Positions 16,167 through 24,553 of a DNA stretch of 64,000 nt are shown piece after piece. The notes below the pieces were generated by a model that worked only from the letters and a program-made list of their open reading frames with translations, was not told the origin of the DNA and made no database searches. Source of the DNA: Nitriliruptor sp040882055 (lineage in GTDB: Bacteria > Actinomycetota > Nitriliruptoria > Nitriliruptorales > Nitriliruptoraceae); assembly GCA_040882055.1 (NCBI GenBank), contig JBBECA010000082.1:1-64000 (forward strand), read 5' to 3'. Each line of letters starts with the position of its first letter. The stretch's first letter is position 1. Both the position numbers and the translations under genes were made by a program.

Positions 16167-16967
16167 GTGGACGGGACCCTCGCCCTCATCGGGACCGGCC
16201 AGCTCGGCGGCGCGTTGCTGCGCGGCCTGACGCGATCGGGCACGGTCCGCCCCGACCAGGTGATCGCGACCGACCCGAGGGACGAGGTGCTCGGATCGCT
16301 CGCGGACGAGCTCGGCGTGCGGACCTCGACCGACAACCGCGCCGCCGTCAGCGAGGCCGACGTCGTGGTCCTCGCGGTCAAGCCGCAGGTGCTGCCGGCC
16401 GTCCTCCCCGATCTCGCGGGCCTGCGCGCCGGCGCCGTCGTCGTCAGCCTCGCGGCGGGCGTGACCCTGGCCACGCTCGAGGGGGGACTGCCCGAGGGCA
16501 CCCCGGTGGTGCGGGTCATGAGCAACACACCGGTCCAGGTCGACCGCGCGATGTCGGTGGTCGCGGCCGGCGGACACGCCGACGATGCCCAGCTCGCGCT
16601 CACCGAGGAGCTGCTGCGGCCGGTCGGGGCGGTGCTCCGGCTCGATGAGCGTCACCTCGATGCGGTGACGGCGTTGTCGGGCTCCGGTCCGGCCTACGTG
16701 TTCCTGTTCGCCGAGGCGATGATCGACGCGGGCGTCCTGCTCGGGTTGCCGCGCGAGGTCTCGACGCAGCTGGTCACCCAGACGCTGCTCGGTGCCTCGA
16801 CGTTGCTGGATGCCTCGGACGAGACTCCCGCCACGCTCCGCGGAGCGGTCACCTCACCGGGCGGGACCACCGCAGCTGCGCTGCACGTGCTCGAACAGCG
16901 TGGTGTCCGCGCGGCGGTGCTCGACGCCGTCGAGGCGGCCGCCACCCGCAGCCGCGAGCTCGGTTGA
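16167..16967 (+). CDS. proC: Pyrroline-5-carboxylate reductase
   Basis: 266 residues, the normal ProC length. It reduces pyrroline-5-carboxylate to proline with NAD(P)H in the cytosol. The Rossmann motif IGTGQLGGALLRGL starts at residue 8, VKPQVLPAVLPDL follows, and the C-terminal dimerisation domain carries the ProC signature region ALSGSGPAYVFLFAEAMIDAG and TSPGGTTAAALHVLE. The GTG has GGGAGA 8 nt upstream and a TAGCGT -10 at 16131-16136. It is a single-gene unit with a hairpin on each side. Confidence 0.95.
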   Translation: MDGTLALIGTGQLGGALLRGLTRSGTVRPDQVIATDPRDEVLGSLADELGVRTSTDNRAAVSEADVVVLAVKPQVLPAVLPDLAGLRAGAVVVSLAAGVTLATLEGGLPEGTPVVRVMSNTPVQVDRAMSVVAAGGHADDAQLALTEELLRPVGAVLRLDERHLDAVTALSGSGPAYVFLFAEAMIDAGVLLGLPREVSTQLVTQTLLGASTLLDASDETPATLRGAVTSPGGTTAAALHVLEQRGVRAAVLDAVEAAATRSRELG

Positions 16968-16969
16968 AC

Positions 16970-17001
16970 GGGCGCCGCTGGCGGTGCCACGTGCGGCGCC
17001 C
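16970..17001 (+). terminator. Hairpin after proC
   Basis: A 9-bp perfect stem (GGGCGCCGC/GCGGCGCCC) closes a 14-nt loop and begins within 3 nt of the proC stop codon. No U-tract follows. Confidence 0.6.
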
Positions 17002-17088
17002 GCAGCGCCCGCAGTGCCCGGGGCACCGCTCGCCGGCGGTCGCGGCTCCGAACCGGCACGATGGCGTGCTCCACGCCGAGGAGGTGCC

Positions 17089-18447
17089 GTGCTCCGCTCC
17101 CGTGTCGCTCGCCCGACGGTGGTCCTCGTGGCGCTCCTGGCGCTCGCTACGGCGTGCACCGGCGAGGAGGGGCCCACCGTCGAGACCGCCGAGGTCGTCA
17201 GCGGTGAGGTCGTCCAGACCGTGGCCGCGGTCGCTGCGCTCGAGCCGGCGGCCCGGGTCACGGTGACGACCCCGGTCGGGGGTGAGGTCGCCCGGCTGCT
17301 GGTCGAGGATGGGCAGCAGGTGGCGGCCGGCGATGCCCTCGCCGAGCTGTCCTCGGAGAGCGTCGAGCTGCAGATCGCCCAGGCGGAGAGCGCGGTGCGT
17401 TCCGCTGATGCACTCGCGGGAGCGGCTGGGGCTGCGGGCTTCGACCTCTCGCCGCTGCTCGGAGCGTTCCGGGCACAGCTCGAGGCGACCCTGCCGCCCG
17501 TGCTCGACGCGCTGACCGAGCAGGCCCGGGTGATCGAGGACGACGACCTGCGCGCCGCCGCCATCGACCGGGTCGTCGAAGCCCGTGCCGCCTACGCCGA
17601 GGCGCGTGACGGGCTCCTCGCCTCCGAACGGGATGCGGCGAGCCAGGCGCAGCAAGCGACGGCGGCGCAGCGGGCCGCAGCTGCCGCGCAGCGCGACCAG
17701 GCGGCGCTCGCGCTCGAGGCCGCCGAGGGCCGCGGCGAGGATCTCGTGATCGTCGCCCCCATCGCCGGGGTGATCGAGCTCGGCCGCGCGGATGCCGGCG
17801 GCGCCGACCTCGGTCTCGGTGGGCTCGCCGGCCAGCTCGGTGGCGCAGCAGGCGGGCCCGGCGCCATCGACGGGCTGCTCGGTGGTGGTGCCGCGGACGG
17901 GACCAGCAGCGGCCCCGTGGCCGAGGGGGTCACGCTCGGCCCGGGCCAGACCGTCGCCACGATCTACGACCTCTCGGCGTTCACCGCCCGGGTGGACGTC
18001 GACGAGATCGACATCGTCGAGGTCGAACGCGATCAGGCCGTCACCGTCCTCGTCGATGCCTTCCCCGCCGCCGAGGTGCGGGGCACCGTGGCCAACGTCG
18101 CGGTAGCCCCCGTCACCGGCCCCGGTGGCGGAGCGAGCTTCCCCGTGACGGTGCGCCTCACGCAGGTGCCGCCGGAGGTGGAGCTGCGGGTGGGGCTGAC
18201 GGCCAGTGCCGAGATCGAGGTGCGTCGCCGCGATGCCGACACCACCGTGCCGACCGCCGCGCTCCTCAGGCGGGGCGGCCAGGAGGTCGTCTTCGTCCTC
18301 GAGGACGGGGTGGTCCGGGAGGTGCCGGTGACGGTCGCGGCGCTCGGGGACGAGTCGGCGGCCGTCGAGGGCGACCTCAGCCCGGGGGACCGGGTGGTCA
18401 CCACCGGCATCGACGCCGTCGAGGACGGCCAGAGGCTCGAGGGTTGA
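17089..18447 (+). CDS. Lipoprotein membrane-fusion subunit of a MacAB-like exporter
   Basis: 452 residues. The N-terminus is a lipoprotein signal with lipobox LATAC and lipid-anchor Cys23. A lipoyl-like half follows (VTTPVGGEVARLLVEDGQQVAAGDALAEL), then an Ala/Gln-rich helical hairpin (about 95-220), the second lipoyl half (LVIVAPIAGVI), a Gly/Ala-rich loop (about 230-275), and beta-barrel plus membrane-proximal domains (LRVGLTASAEIEV, PTAALLRRGGQEVVFVL). This is the HlyD/MacA plan. In a Gram-positive envelope it would sit outside the membrane and serve the ABC permease. The GTG has GAGGAGG 4 nt upstream, and the stop overlaps the ATPase start. Confidence 0.85.
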   Translation: MLRSRVARPTVVLVALLALATACTGEEGPTVETAEVVSGEVVQTVAAVAALEPAARVTVTTPVGGEVARLLVEDGQQVAAGDALAELSSESVELQIAQAESAVRSADALAGAAGAAGFDLSPLLGAFRAQLEATLPPVLDALTEQARVIEDDDLRAAAIDRVVEARAAYAEARDGLLASERDAASQAQQATAAQRAAAAAQRDQAALALEAAEGRGEDLVIVAPIAGVIELGRADAGGADLGLGGLAGQLGGAAGGPGAIDGLLGGGAADGTSSGPVAEGVTLGPGQTVATIYDLSAFTARVDVDEIDIVEVERDQAVTVLVDAFPAAEVRGTVANVAVAPVTGPGGGASFPVTVRLTQVPPEVELRVGLTASAEIEVRRRDADTTVPTAALLRRGGQEVVFVLEDGVVREVPVTVAALGDESAAVEGDLSPGDRVVTTGIDAVEDGQRLEG

Positions 18448-19175
18448 GCGAGCTCCCCGTGCTGCTCGAGGCGCGCGAGGTGGTGCGCACCTACCGGCTC
18501 GGGGCGCGCCGCGGCGAGGAACCGGTCGAGGTCCCCGCGCTCCGCGGGGTGACCTTCCGGGTCGACCGTGGGGACTACGTCGCCATCGTCGGTTCCTCCG
18601 GGTCGGGCAAGTCGACCCTGCTCAACCTCCTCGGGGCGCTCGACCGGCCGACCTCCGGCGAGGTGCGCTACGACGGCCGTGACGTGCGGACGATGGACGA
18701 CCACGAGCTCGCCGAGCTGCGCAACGCCGCGATCGGGTTCGTCTTCCAGTCCTTCCACCTGCTGCCGCGGTTGACCGCGCTCGACAACGTGCAGCTGCCG
18801 CTGGTCTACCGGTCGAGCACGGTCCGGGAGCGACGGCAGCGGGCGCTCGACGCCCTCGACGCGGTCGGCTTGGCCGATCGGGTGGACCACCGGCCGACCG
18901 AGCTGTCGGGTGGTCAGCAGCAGCGCGTCGCGATCGCCCGGGCCCTCGTGACCGAACCTCCTCTGCTGCTCGCCGATGAACCGACCGGCAACCTCGACAC
19001 GACCACGGGCAGCGAGGTGATGGCGCTGCTCGAGCGTTTCCACCGCGAGCGCGGGATGGCGGTGGTGGTCATCACCCACGAGCCCGAGATCGCCGCCCGT
19101 GCCGACCGCCGCATCGAGCTGCGGGACGGGGTGGTGGTCACCGACACCGCGGGCACCGGGCGGTCGCAGCCGTGA
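18444..19175 (+). CDS. ABC transporter ATP-binding protein, MacB/LolD type
   Basis: 243 residues. Walker A is VGSSGSGKST, the Q-loop FVFQSFHLLPRLT, the signature LSGGQQQRVAIARAL, Walker B LLLADEPTGNLD, and the H-loop ITHE. The FQSFHLLPRLTALDNV and DEPTGNLDTTTG segments are typical of the MacB/LolD/FtsE group, which drives mechanical export of antibiotics, peptides or lipoproteins with FtsX-like permeases. The start is a TTG overlapping the adaptor stop (TTGA); GTG 18459 is a less likely alternative. Confidence 0.92.
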   Translation: MSELPVLLEAREVVRTYRLGARRGEEPVEVPALRGVTFRVDRGDYVAIVGSSGSGKSTLLNLLGALDRPTSGEVRYDGRDVRTMDDHELAELRNAAIGFVFQSFHLLPRLTALDNVQLPLVYRSSTVRERRQRALDALDAVGLADRVDHRPTELSGGQQQRVAIARALVTEPPLLLADEPTGNLDTTTGSEVMALLERFHRERGMAVVVITHEPEIAARADRRIELRDGVVVTDTAGTGRSQP

Positions 19176-20362
19176 GCCTGCGGGAGGCGTTCCGCGTCGC
19201 GATGCAGGCACTGGTCGCCAACCGGCTCCGTTCGATGCTGACCACGCTCGGGGTGGTGATCGGTGTGCTCTCGGTCGTCGTCCTGGTGGCCATCGGGCAG
19301 GGCGCCCGGGAGGAGATCACCGGCGCCATCGAGGGGCTCGGTTCGAACCTGCTGTTCGTGCTGCCGGGGGACGGCGACTTCGGGGCCGCCCCGGCCCGGG
19401 CGCGCTTCGCCGCCGAGGACGTCGACGACCTCGCCGCCGCGCTGCCCGCGGGTGAGGGGCGCGTCGCCGGGTACGTCGTCGGCGGCGAGCAGGTGCAGGC
19501 CGACGGTCTCCGTCTCACCACCTCGGTCTACGGCATCACCGCTGGTTACACCGGCGTGGTCGACCGCGAGGTGGCACGCGGGCGGCCGCTGACCGCATCC
19601 GACGTGCTGGCGTCGCGGCGCGTCGCGCTGCTCGGGGCGACGACCGCCGAGACGTTGTTCCCCAGCGCGGACCCGATCGGGCGCAACGTCACCATCGGCG
19701 GCATCCGGTTCCGCATCCAGGGGGTGCTCGAGCGCGTCGGGGGCGCCGCGTTCGGGCCCGACCGGGACGACGAGGTGCTCGTGCCCCTCAGCGCGGGTCA
19801 ACGCCTGTTCGGTGTGTCCACGCTCGACGGCATCTTCGTCCGCGCCACGGACACGGCCGCCATCGAGGCCGATCGGGTCACCATCGAGCGCGTGCTGTCG
19901 GCGCGGCTGGACGAGGACGAGTTCTCCGTCGTCAGCCAGGACGAGATCATCGGCGTGGTCGGCGACATCCTCCAGATCCTCACGCTGGTGCTGGCCGCCA
20001 TCGCGGGCATCTCGCTGCTGGTCGGCGGCGTCGGGGTGTCCAACATCATGTTGGTGTCGGTCTCGGAACGGACCCGTGAGATCGGGCTCCGCAAGGCCCT
20101 CGGGGCGCGGACGCGCGACATCACCCGACAGTTCCTGCTCGAGGCCACCGTGCTCACCGGCATCGGCGGGCTCGTGGGGTTGCTGCTCGGCATCGGACTC
20201 GCGCGCCTCGTCGAAGCGGTCAGCCCCCTCACCGCCGTCGTGACCTGGTGGTCGATCGTCCTCGCCCTCGGGGTCTCGATCGGCGTGGGGCTGGTGTTCG
20301 GGGTGCTCCCCGCCCGTCGTGCCGGCCAGCTCGACCCGGTGGAAGCCCTCCGACGCGACTGA
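19172..20362 (+). CDS. ABC transporter permease, MacB/FtsX type
   Basis: 396 residues. One membrane helix lies at about residues 18-42 (TTLGVVIGVLSVVVLVAIGQGA), a MacB-like extracytoplasmic domain spans about 45-265, and three C-terminal helices carry the FtsX motif (GISLLVGGVGVSNIMLVSVSERTREIGLRKALGA). It completes a three-gene exporter with the ATPase and the adaptor; all three overlap by 4 nt. The cargo is not indicated by neighbours. Confidence 0.92.
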   Translation: MSLREAFRVAMQALVANRLRSMLTTLGVVIGVLSVVVLVAIGQGAREEITGAIEGLGSNLLFVLPGDGDFGAAPARARFAAEDVDDLAAALPAGEGRVAGYVVGGEQVQADGLRLTTSVYGITAGYTGVVDREVARGRPLTASDVLASRRVALLGATTAETLFPSADPIGRNVTIGGIRFRIQGVLERVGGAAFGPDRDDEVLVPLSAGQRLFGVSTLDGIFVRATDTAAIEADRVTIERVLSARLDEDEFSVVSQDEIIGVVGDILQILTLVLAAIAGISLLVGGVGVSNIMLVSVSERTREIGLRKALGARTRDITRQFLLEATVLTGIGGLVGLLLGIGLARLVEAVSPLTAVVTWWSIVLALGVSIGVGLVFGVLPARRAGQLDPVEALRRD

Positions 20363-20425
20363 CGGCGCCGATCGAGCCGAGCGGGCCGGAGCCGGCTGGC
20401 CCCGGTGACCGCGGCGGGACGTGGT

Positions 20426-20431
20426 TACGCT
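20426..20431 (+). promoter_or_regulatory. -10 element (TACGCT) of the deacetylase-family gene
   Basis: TACGCT sits 27 nt before GTG 20459, which has AGGGAG 6 nt upstream. The GTG at 20405 lies before this promoter and is therefore not the start. Confidence 0.5.
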
Positions 20432-20458
20432 CCCGCTCCGCACGACAGGGAGCCGCAG

Positions 20459-21655
20459 GTGGCGGGACAGGGTCCGGGATCGGTGGGTCGCGTCGCCCTC
20501 CTCTGGGACGACCAGCTCGCCGCGTACGACCTCGGCCCCGGACACCCGTTGGCGCCCGTCCGGGTCGAGCTGACCATCGACCTGATCCGGCGCACGGGCC
20601 TGGTCGGCGGGACCGGCGACGGGCCGACCGTGACCGAGGTGCTGCCAGGCACCTTCGACGAGGCCGAGCTGCTCCGCCTGCACCGTCCCGACTTCGTCGA
20701 GGCCGTCCGCCGGAGCTCGGTGGATCCTGGCACCGCGGTCGACCCGAGCTTCGGCATGGGGCTCGGCGACACGCCGGCGTTCCGTGGCATGCACCACGCC
20801 TCGATGCTGGTGTGCGCGGCCACCAAGGAGGCCGCCCGCCAGGTGTGGGAGGGCGAGGCCGACCACGCGTTCAACCCGGCGGGCGGGCTGCACCACGCGA
20901 TGCCGGACCGCGCCGCCGGGTTCTGCGTCTACAACGATCCGGCCGTCGCCATCGACTGGCTGCTCGAGCACGGGGCCGAGCGGGTCTGTTACGTCGACGT
21001 CGACGTCCACCACGGCGACGGTGTCGAGGTGATGTTCCGCGACGATCCCCGGGTGCTGACCATCTCGCTGCACGAGTCGGGACGGTTCCTGTTCCCGGGC
21101 ACCGGCGCGCTCGACGACATCGGCGGGGAGGGCGCGATCGGCAGCGTCGCGAACCTGCCGCTGCACCCCGGCACGACTGGCGAGGTGTGGCTCGCCGCGT
21201 TCGACGAGGTCGTCGACCCGTTGATCCGCGCCTTCGACGCCGACGTCCTCGTCACCCAGCTCGGCTGCGACACCCACGCGACCGATCCGCTGGCACACCT
21301 CGCGCTCACCGTCGACGACATGGCGGCGATCTACGCCCGCCTGCACGGGCTCGCGCACGAGGTCCACGCGGGCCGGTGGATCGCCACGGGTGGCGGTGGC
21401 TACCAGCTCGCCACCGTGGTCCCACGGGCCTGGACGCTCGCCTTCGCCGAGATGACCGGACGTTCCCTGCCGATCGACACCCCGATGGGGTGGCGGGAGC
21501 GTGTCGCCGACCTGACCTCGGCGCGGGCGCCGACCGCGTTCACCGACGATCCGGTGCGCCTGTCCCCGCAGCTGCTCGACGGGGCCCGCCGCGCGGCCGA
21601 GGCGGCCGTCGCTGGCTGGCGCGAGCTGATCCTGCCGCGCCACGGCGTGCGCTGA
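20459..21655 (+). CDS. Histone deacetylase superfamily protein (AcuC-like)
   Basis: 398 residues of the zinc-dependent arginase/deacetylase fold. Motifs in order: FNPAGGLHHAMPDRAAGFCVYND (His145-His146 charge relay), YVDVDVHHGDGVEVMF (Asp180, Asp182, His184 around the zinc), SLHESGRFLFPGTG, TQLGCDTHATDPL and ATGGGGYQ. All catalytic and metal positions look intact. Bacterial members remove acetyl or related acyl groups from lysine side chains or polyamines; AcuC acts on acetyl-CoA synthetase. The neighbours do not identify a substrate. Confidence 0.88.
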   Translation: MAGQGPGSVGRVALLWDDQLAAYDLGPGHPLAPVRVELTIDLIRRTGLVGGTGDGPTVTEVLPGTFDEAELLRLHRPDFVEAVRRSSVDPGTAVDPSFGMGLGDTPAFRGMHHASMLVCAATKEAARQVWEGEADHAFNPAGGLHHAMPDRAAGFCVYNDPAVAIDWLLEHGAERVCYVDVDVHHGDGVEVMFRDDPRVLTISLHESGRFLFPGTGALDDIGGEGAIGSVANLPLHPGTTGEVWLAAFDEVVDPLIRAFDADVLVTQLGCDTHATDPLAHLALTVDDMAAIYARLHGLAHEVHAGRWIATGGGGYQLATVVPRAWTLAFAEMTGRSLPIDTPMGWRERVADLTSARAPTAFTDDPVRLSPQLLDGARRAAEAAVAGWRELILPRHGVR

Positions 21656-21851
21656 GCGTCGGCGTCGGTGCGGTCCCCGTCTGTCCGTGTGTGGCGGGCG
21701 TTGCTGGCGTGACGCCTGAGGTGCTCGTGCGGTCCGGTCGTGTCCTGCACGCCGCTGGGGCCTGGCCGCGCCGGTGCCGGCCGGTGTAGCGTCGCCAGCG
21801 AGCGGGGCCCGAGGGGCGGGGCCGACCGCCGGACCGGAGCGAGGACCACCA

Positions 21852-22070
21852 GTGAGCGTGACCCTGTTGACCGCTGCCGAGGTGGCTGACCAGCTGCGCG
21901 TCTCGACGATGACCATCTACCGGTTGATCCGGCGTGGCGAGCTGCCCGCCGTGCGCGTCGGTCGCAACTACCGGGTGCGCCAGGACGAGCTCGAGACCTA
22001 CCTCGCCGAGCAGATGGTCGATCCGACCGAGCTCGACCTCGCCGACCTCGAGGACGACCAGCTCGGGTAG
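21852..22070 (+). CDS. Small excisionase-like helix-turn-helix DNA-binding protein
   Basis: 72 residues, essentially one winged helix-turn-helix of the MerR/excisionase type: LLTAAEVADQLRVSTMTIYRLIRRGELPAVRVGRNYRVRQDELETYL, with an acidic C-terminal tail (DPTELDLADLEDD). Despite the family name it is not near any phage or integrase gene; free-standing homologues beside proC and galE-like genes are normal in actinobacteria. The GTG at 21852 is preceded by a purine-rich GAGGACC; GTG 21858 is possible. A TAGCGT -10 lies at 21787-21792. Confidence 0.85.
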   Translation: MSVTLLTAAEVADQLRVSTMTIYRLIRRGELPAVRVGRNYRVRQDELETYLAEQMVDPTELDLADLEDDQLG

Positions 22071-22169
22071 GCCGCTCGGACCGCACCTGGTGCGTCCCGG
22101 TCGGGAGCGGTCTGGTTCACTCCAGTGCGCTGCACCGACCTGCCGCCCGCGCGCTCGAGGGGAGCCGTC

Positions 22170-23231
22170 GTGTCCGATGGCCGACGCGTCCTGATCACCG
22201 GCATCGCCGGTCAGCTCGCTGGGCTCGTGGCGCGCGCACTCGAGCAGCGTGAGGATGTCCTCGAGATCATCGGTGTGGACATCCGTGAGCCGTCGCACGA
22301 CCTGTCGCGGACCGAGTTCGTGCGCGCCGACATCCGCAACCCCCTGGTCGCTCGCATCATCACCGCGTCGGACGTCGACACCGTCCTGCACATGGCCACC
22401 ACCGCCGCGCCGTCCGCGGCCGGTGGCCGCGCCCGCATGAAGGAGCTCAACGTCATCGGGGCGATGCAGCTGCTCGCCGCCTGCCAGAAGGCTCCGTCGC
22501 TGCGCCGCTTCGTGCTCAAGTCGACGACCGCGGTCTACGGCGCGGCCTACCACGACCCTGCGCTGTTCCGCGAGGACGCCCAGCTGCGTAGCCCCCAGCA
22601 CGGTTTCGCCAAGGACGCCGTCGAGATCGAGGGCTACACGCGGGCCTTCGGGCGGCGCCGCCCCGACGTCGACCTGACCGTGCTGCGCTTCGCCAACTTC
22701 CTCGGAGGCCGGGTCCAGGGCGCGTTCGATGCGATGTTCTCGCTCCCGGTCGTGCCGACGGTGATGGGTTTCGACCCGCGGTTGCAGTTCGTCCACGAGG
22801 AGGACGGGGTCGAGGTGCTGGTGCGGGCCGTCACCGGTACGCAGCCGGGCACATTCAACGTCGCCGGGCCCGGCGTCCTCTACCTCTCACAGTGCGCCCG
22901 CATGGCGGGACGACCGACCGCCCCGGTGCCGGGCCCGCTGGTCTCAGCGGTCGCGGGCGCCTTCCGTCGCGGGCGCAAGGCCGACGTCGCCAGCGACCAG
23001 CTCGAGTTCCTGCGGTACGGCCGTGGCGTCGACACCACCCGCCTGGTCGAGGAGTTCGGTTACACCCCGAGGTGGTCGACCCACGCGGCCTTCGAGGACT
23101 ACCTCGGCCGGCGGCGCATCACCGGCCTGATCGACCGCGACGAGGTGATCCGCTGGGAACGCGAGCTGTACGACTTCATCCAGCGCAAGGGCCAGGAGCG
23201 TTTCCTGGCCGCACAACGCGAGAGGCGGTGA
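22170..23231 (+). CDS. NAD-dependent epimerase/dehydratase (extended SDR)
   Basis: 353 residues. The NAD-binding motif is VLITGIAGQLAGLVA near residue 7, then DIREP, the LHMATTAAPSAAGG loop and STTAVYGAAYHDPALF. The usual catalytic YxxxK is hard to place: the corresponding area reads HGFAKDAVEIEGY, with Phe-Ala-Lys-Asp in place of a clear Tyr. The substrate is probably a nucleotide sugar or related compound, but this is not shown. The GTG start has GAGGGGAG 5 nt upstream. The PlsC-like gene begins 3 nt after the stop. Confidence 0.8.
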   Translation: MSDGRRVLITGIAGQLAGLVARALEQREDVLEIIGVDIREPSHDLSRTEFVRADIRNPLVARIITASDVDTVLHMATTAAPSAAGGRARMKELNVIGAMQLLAACQKAPSLRRFVLKSTTAVYGAAYHDPALFREDAQLRSPQHGFAKDAVEIEGYTRAFGRRRPDVDLTVLRFANFLGGRVQGAFDAMFSLPVVPTVMGFDPRLQFVHEEDGVEVLVRAVTGTQPGTFNVAGPGVLYLSQCARMAGRPTAPVPGPLVSAVAGAFRRGRKADVASDQLEFLRYGRGVDTTRLVEEFGYTPRWSTHAAFEDYLGRRRITGLIDRDEVIRWERELYDFIQRKGQERFLAAQRERR

Positions 23232-23234
23232 CCG

Positions 23235-24392
23235 GTGGCTGAGGACGCGACGGCCCGTGAGGCCGAGGTCATCTCCATGGATCAGGAACGTGCGGCACGC
23301 CGCAGCACCGCCGATGGGCGCCCACGTTGCGCGGCGCTGACGGTCGACGGCCGGGCCTGCCGCAACTACGCGGTCGCCGATGGCCGTTGCCGCGTCCACG
23401 CGCTCGAGGGATCGGCCGCACCGCACGAGCCGGTCGAGGCCCCGGACCGGGTCGGCGACGCGGCCCGGGCCCGCCTCGACGCCGAGGTCTCGCGACGCGG
23501 CTGGGCGCCCGCCGTGGACGCCCTGGAGGCGCTCCGAGACGTGTCCGGCGACCGCTTCCTCGACCACGTCCGCGACGCGGCGGCGTTCCTCCGTCGCCGG
23601 CTGACCGGCGACTACCCGATCGACGACTACGGCTTCGACCGGGACCTGACCGAATCGATCCTCATGCCGCTGCTGCGGCCGCTGCACCGCCACTACTGGC
23701 GGGTCAGCTCCCACGGCATCGAGCACCTGCCGCGTGAGGGTGGCGGACTCGTGGTCGCCAACCACGCCGGGACGCTGCCCGTCGACGCGATGATCGCCCG
23801 GCTCGACATCCTCGAACACACCGGACGTCACGCCCGCGAGCTCGCCGCGGACCTGGTGTTCCGCACGCCGTACGTCGCGGCGCTCGGGCGAAAGACCGGT
23901 GCGACGCTCGCCTCCGGCGACGACGCCGACCGTCTGCTGTCCTCGGGCGAGCTCGTGGCGGTGTGGCCCGAGGGGTTCAAGGGCATCGGCAAGCCGTGGA
24001 AGGACCGCTACAAGCTGCAGCGCTTCGGGCGGGGCGGCTTCGTGGCCACCGCGCTCCGGGCGCAGGCGCCGATCATCCCCACCGCCATCGTCGGGTCGGA
24101 GGAGATCTACCCGATGATCTACGACCTGCGGGTGGTCGCCCGGCTTCTCGGTCTGCCGTACTTCCCGGTCGTCCCCCAGATGTTCGCCCTGCCCGTCCTC
24201 GGCCCGCTCGCGCTGCTACCGCTGCCGAGCAAGTGGATCATCGAGTACGGCGAGCCGATCGACACCACCGAGTACGGCCCCGACGCGGCCGACGACCCGA
24301 TGGCGGTCTTCGACCTGACCGACCGGGTGCGCGACACCATCCAGCAGATGCTGCTGCGCAACCTCATGGGGCGGCGCTCGGTCTTCCTCTAG
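23235..24392 (+). CDS. Lysophospholipid acyltransferase-family protein with N-terminal Cys motif
   Basis: 385 residues. The acyltransferase domain begins near residue 150: GGLVVANHAGTLPVDAMI supplies the catalytic His with an Asp seven residues later (HX6D, wider than the usual HX4D), followed by VWPEGFKGIGKPWKDRYKLQRFGRGGFV and PIIPTAIVGSEEIYP. The N-terminus has a compact C32-X9-C42-X9-C52-X2-H55 motif (RCAALTVDGRACRNYAV), like small zinc-binding DUF5763-type units. It acylates a lysophospholipid or related lipid at the membrane; the acceptor is unknown. Its pairing with an epimerase matches the Rv0501-Rv0502 order of mycobacteria (from memory). Confidence 0.82.
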   Translation: MAEDATAREAEVISMDQERAARRSTADGRPRCAALTVDGRACRNYAVADGRCRVHALEGSAAPHEPVEAPDRVGDAARARLDAEVSRRGWAPAVDALEALRDVSGDRFLDHVRDAAAFLRRRLTGDYPIDDYGFDRDLTESILMPLLRPLHRHYWRVSSHGIEHLPREGGGLVVANHAGTLPVDAMIARLDILEHTGRHARELAADLVFRTPYVAALGRKTGATLASGDDADRLLSSGELVAVWPEGFKGIGKPWKDRYKLQRFGRGGFVATALRAQAPIIPTAIVGSEEIYPMIYDLRVVARLLGLPYFPVVPQMFALPVLGPLALLPLPSKWIIEYGEPIDTTEYGPDAADDPMAVFDLTDRVRDTIQQMLLRNLMGRRSVFL

Positions 24393-24501
24393 ACCTGCTC
24401 GTCCCGGCGCTCTGGGCCAGCCCGTCACGGGTGCCCAGCCATCGTGAGCTGACGCCGACGCTCCTCGCGTCCCCGGAGCGTCGGCCGGAGGTCGAACGCC
24501 A

Positions 24502-24540
24502 ACGACGGAGGGCGGGCCATCTCGGCCCGCCCTCCGTCGT
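24502..24540. terminator. Strong bidirectional terminator hairpin
   Basis: A perfect 17-bp stem (left arm from ACGACGGAGGG, right arm ending CCTCCGTCGT) closes a 5-nt loop ATCTC. It lies between two convergent genes, 110 nt after the acyltransferase stop and 14 nt after the surface-protein stop on the other strand, so it can serve both. Confidence 0.85.
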
Positions 24541-24553
24541 ACCTACCTGTCGA

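Noticed and set aside
18914..21916. 1000-codon open frame on the minus strand
   Set aside because: It runs antisense to the ABC transporter and deacetylase genes, is rich in Arg, Gly and His, and shows no domain.
21852..22070. Prophage or integrative element marked by an excisionase
   Set aside because: There is no integrase, attachment repeat or phage gene around it, and the same small protein sits in this housekeeping context in other actinobacteria.
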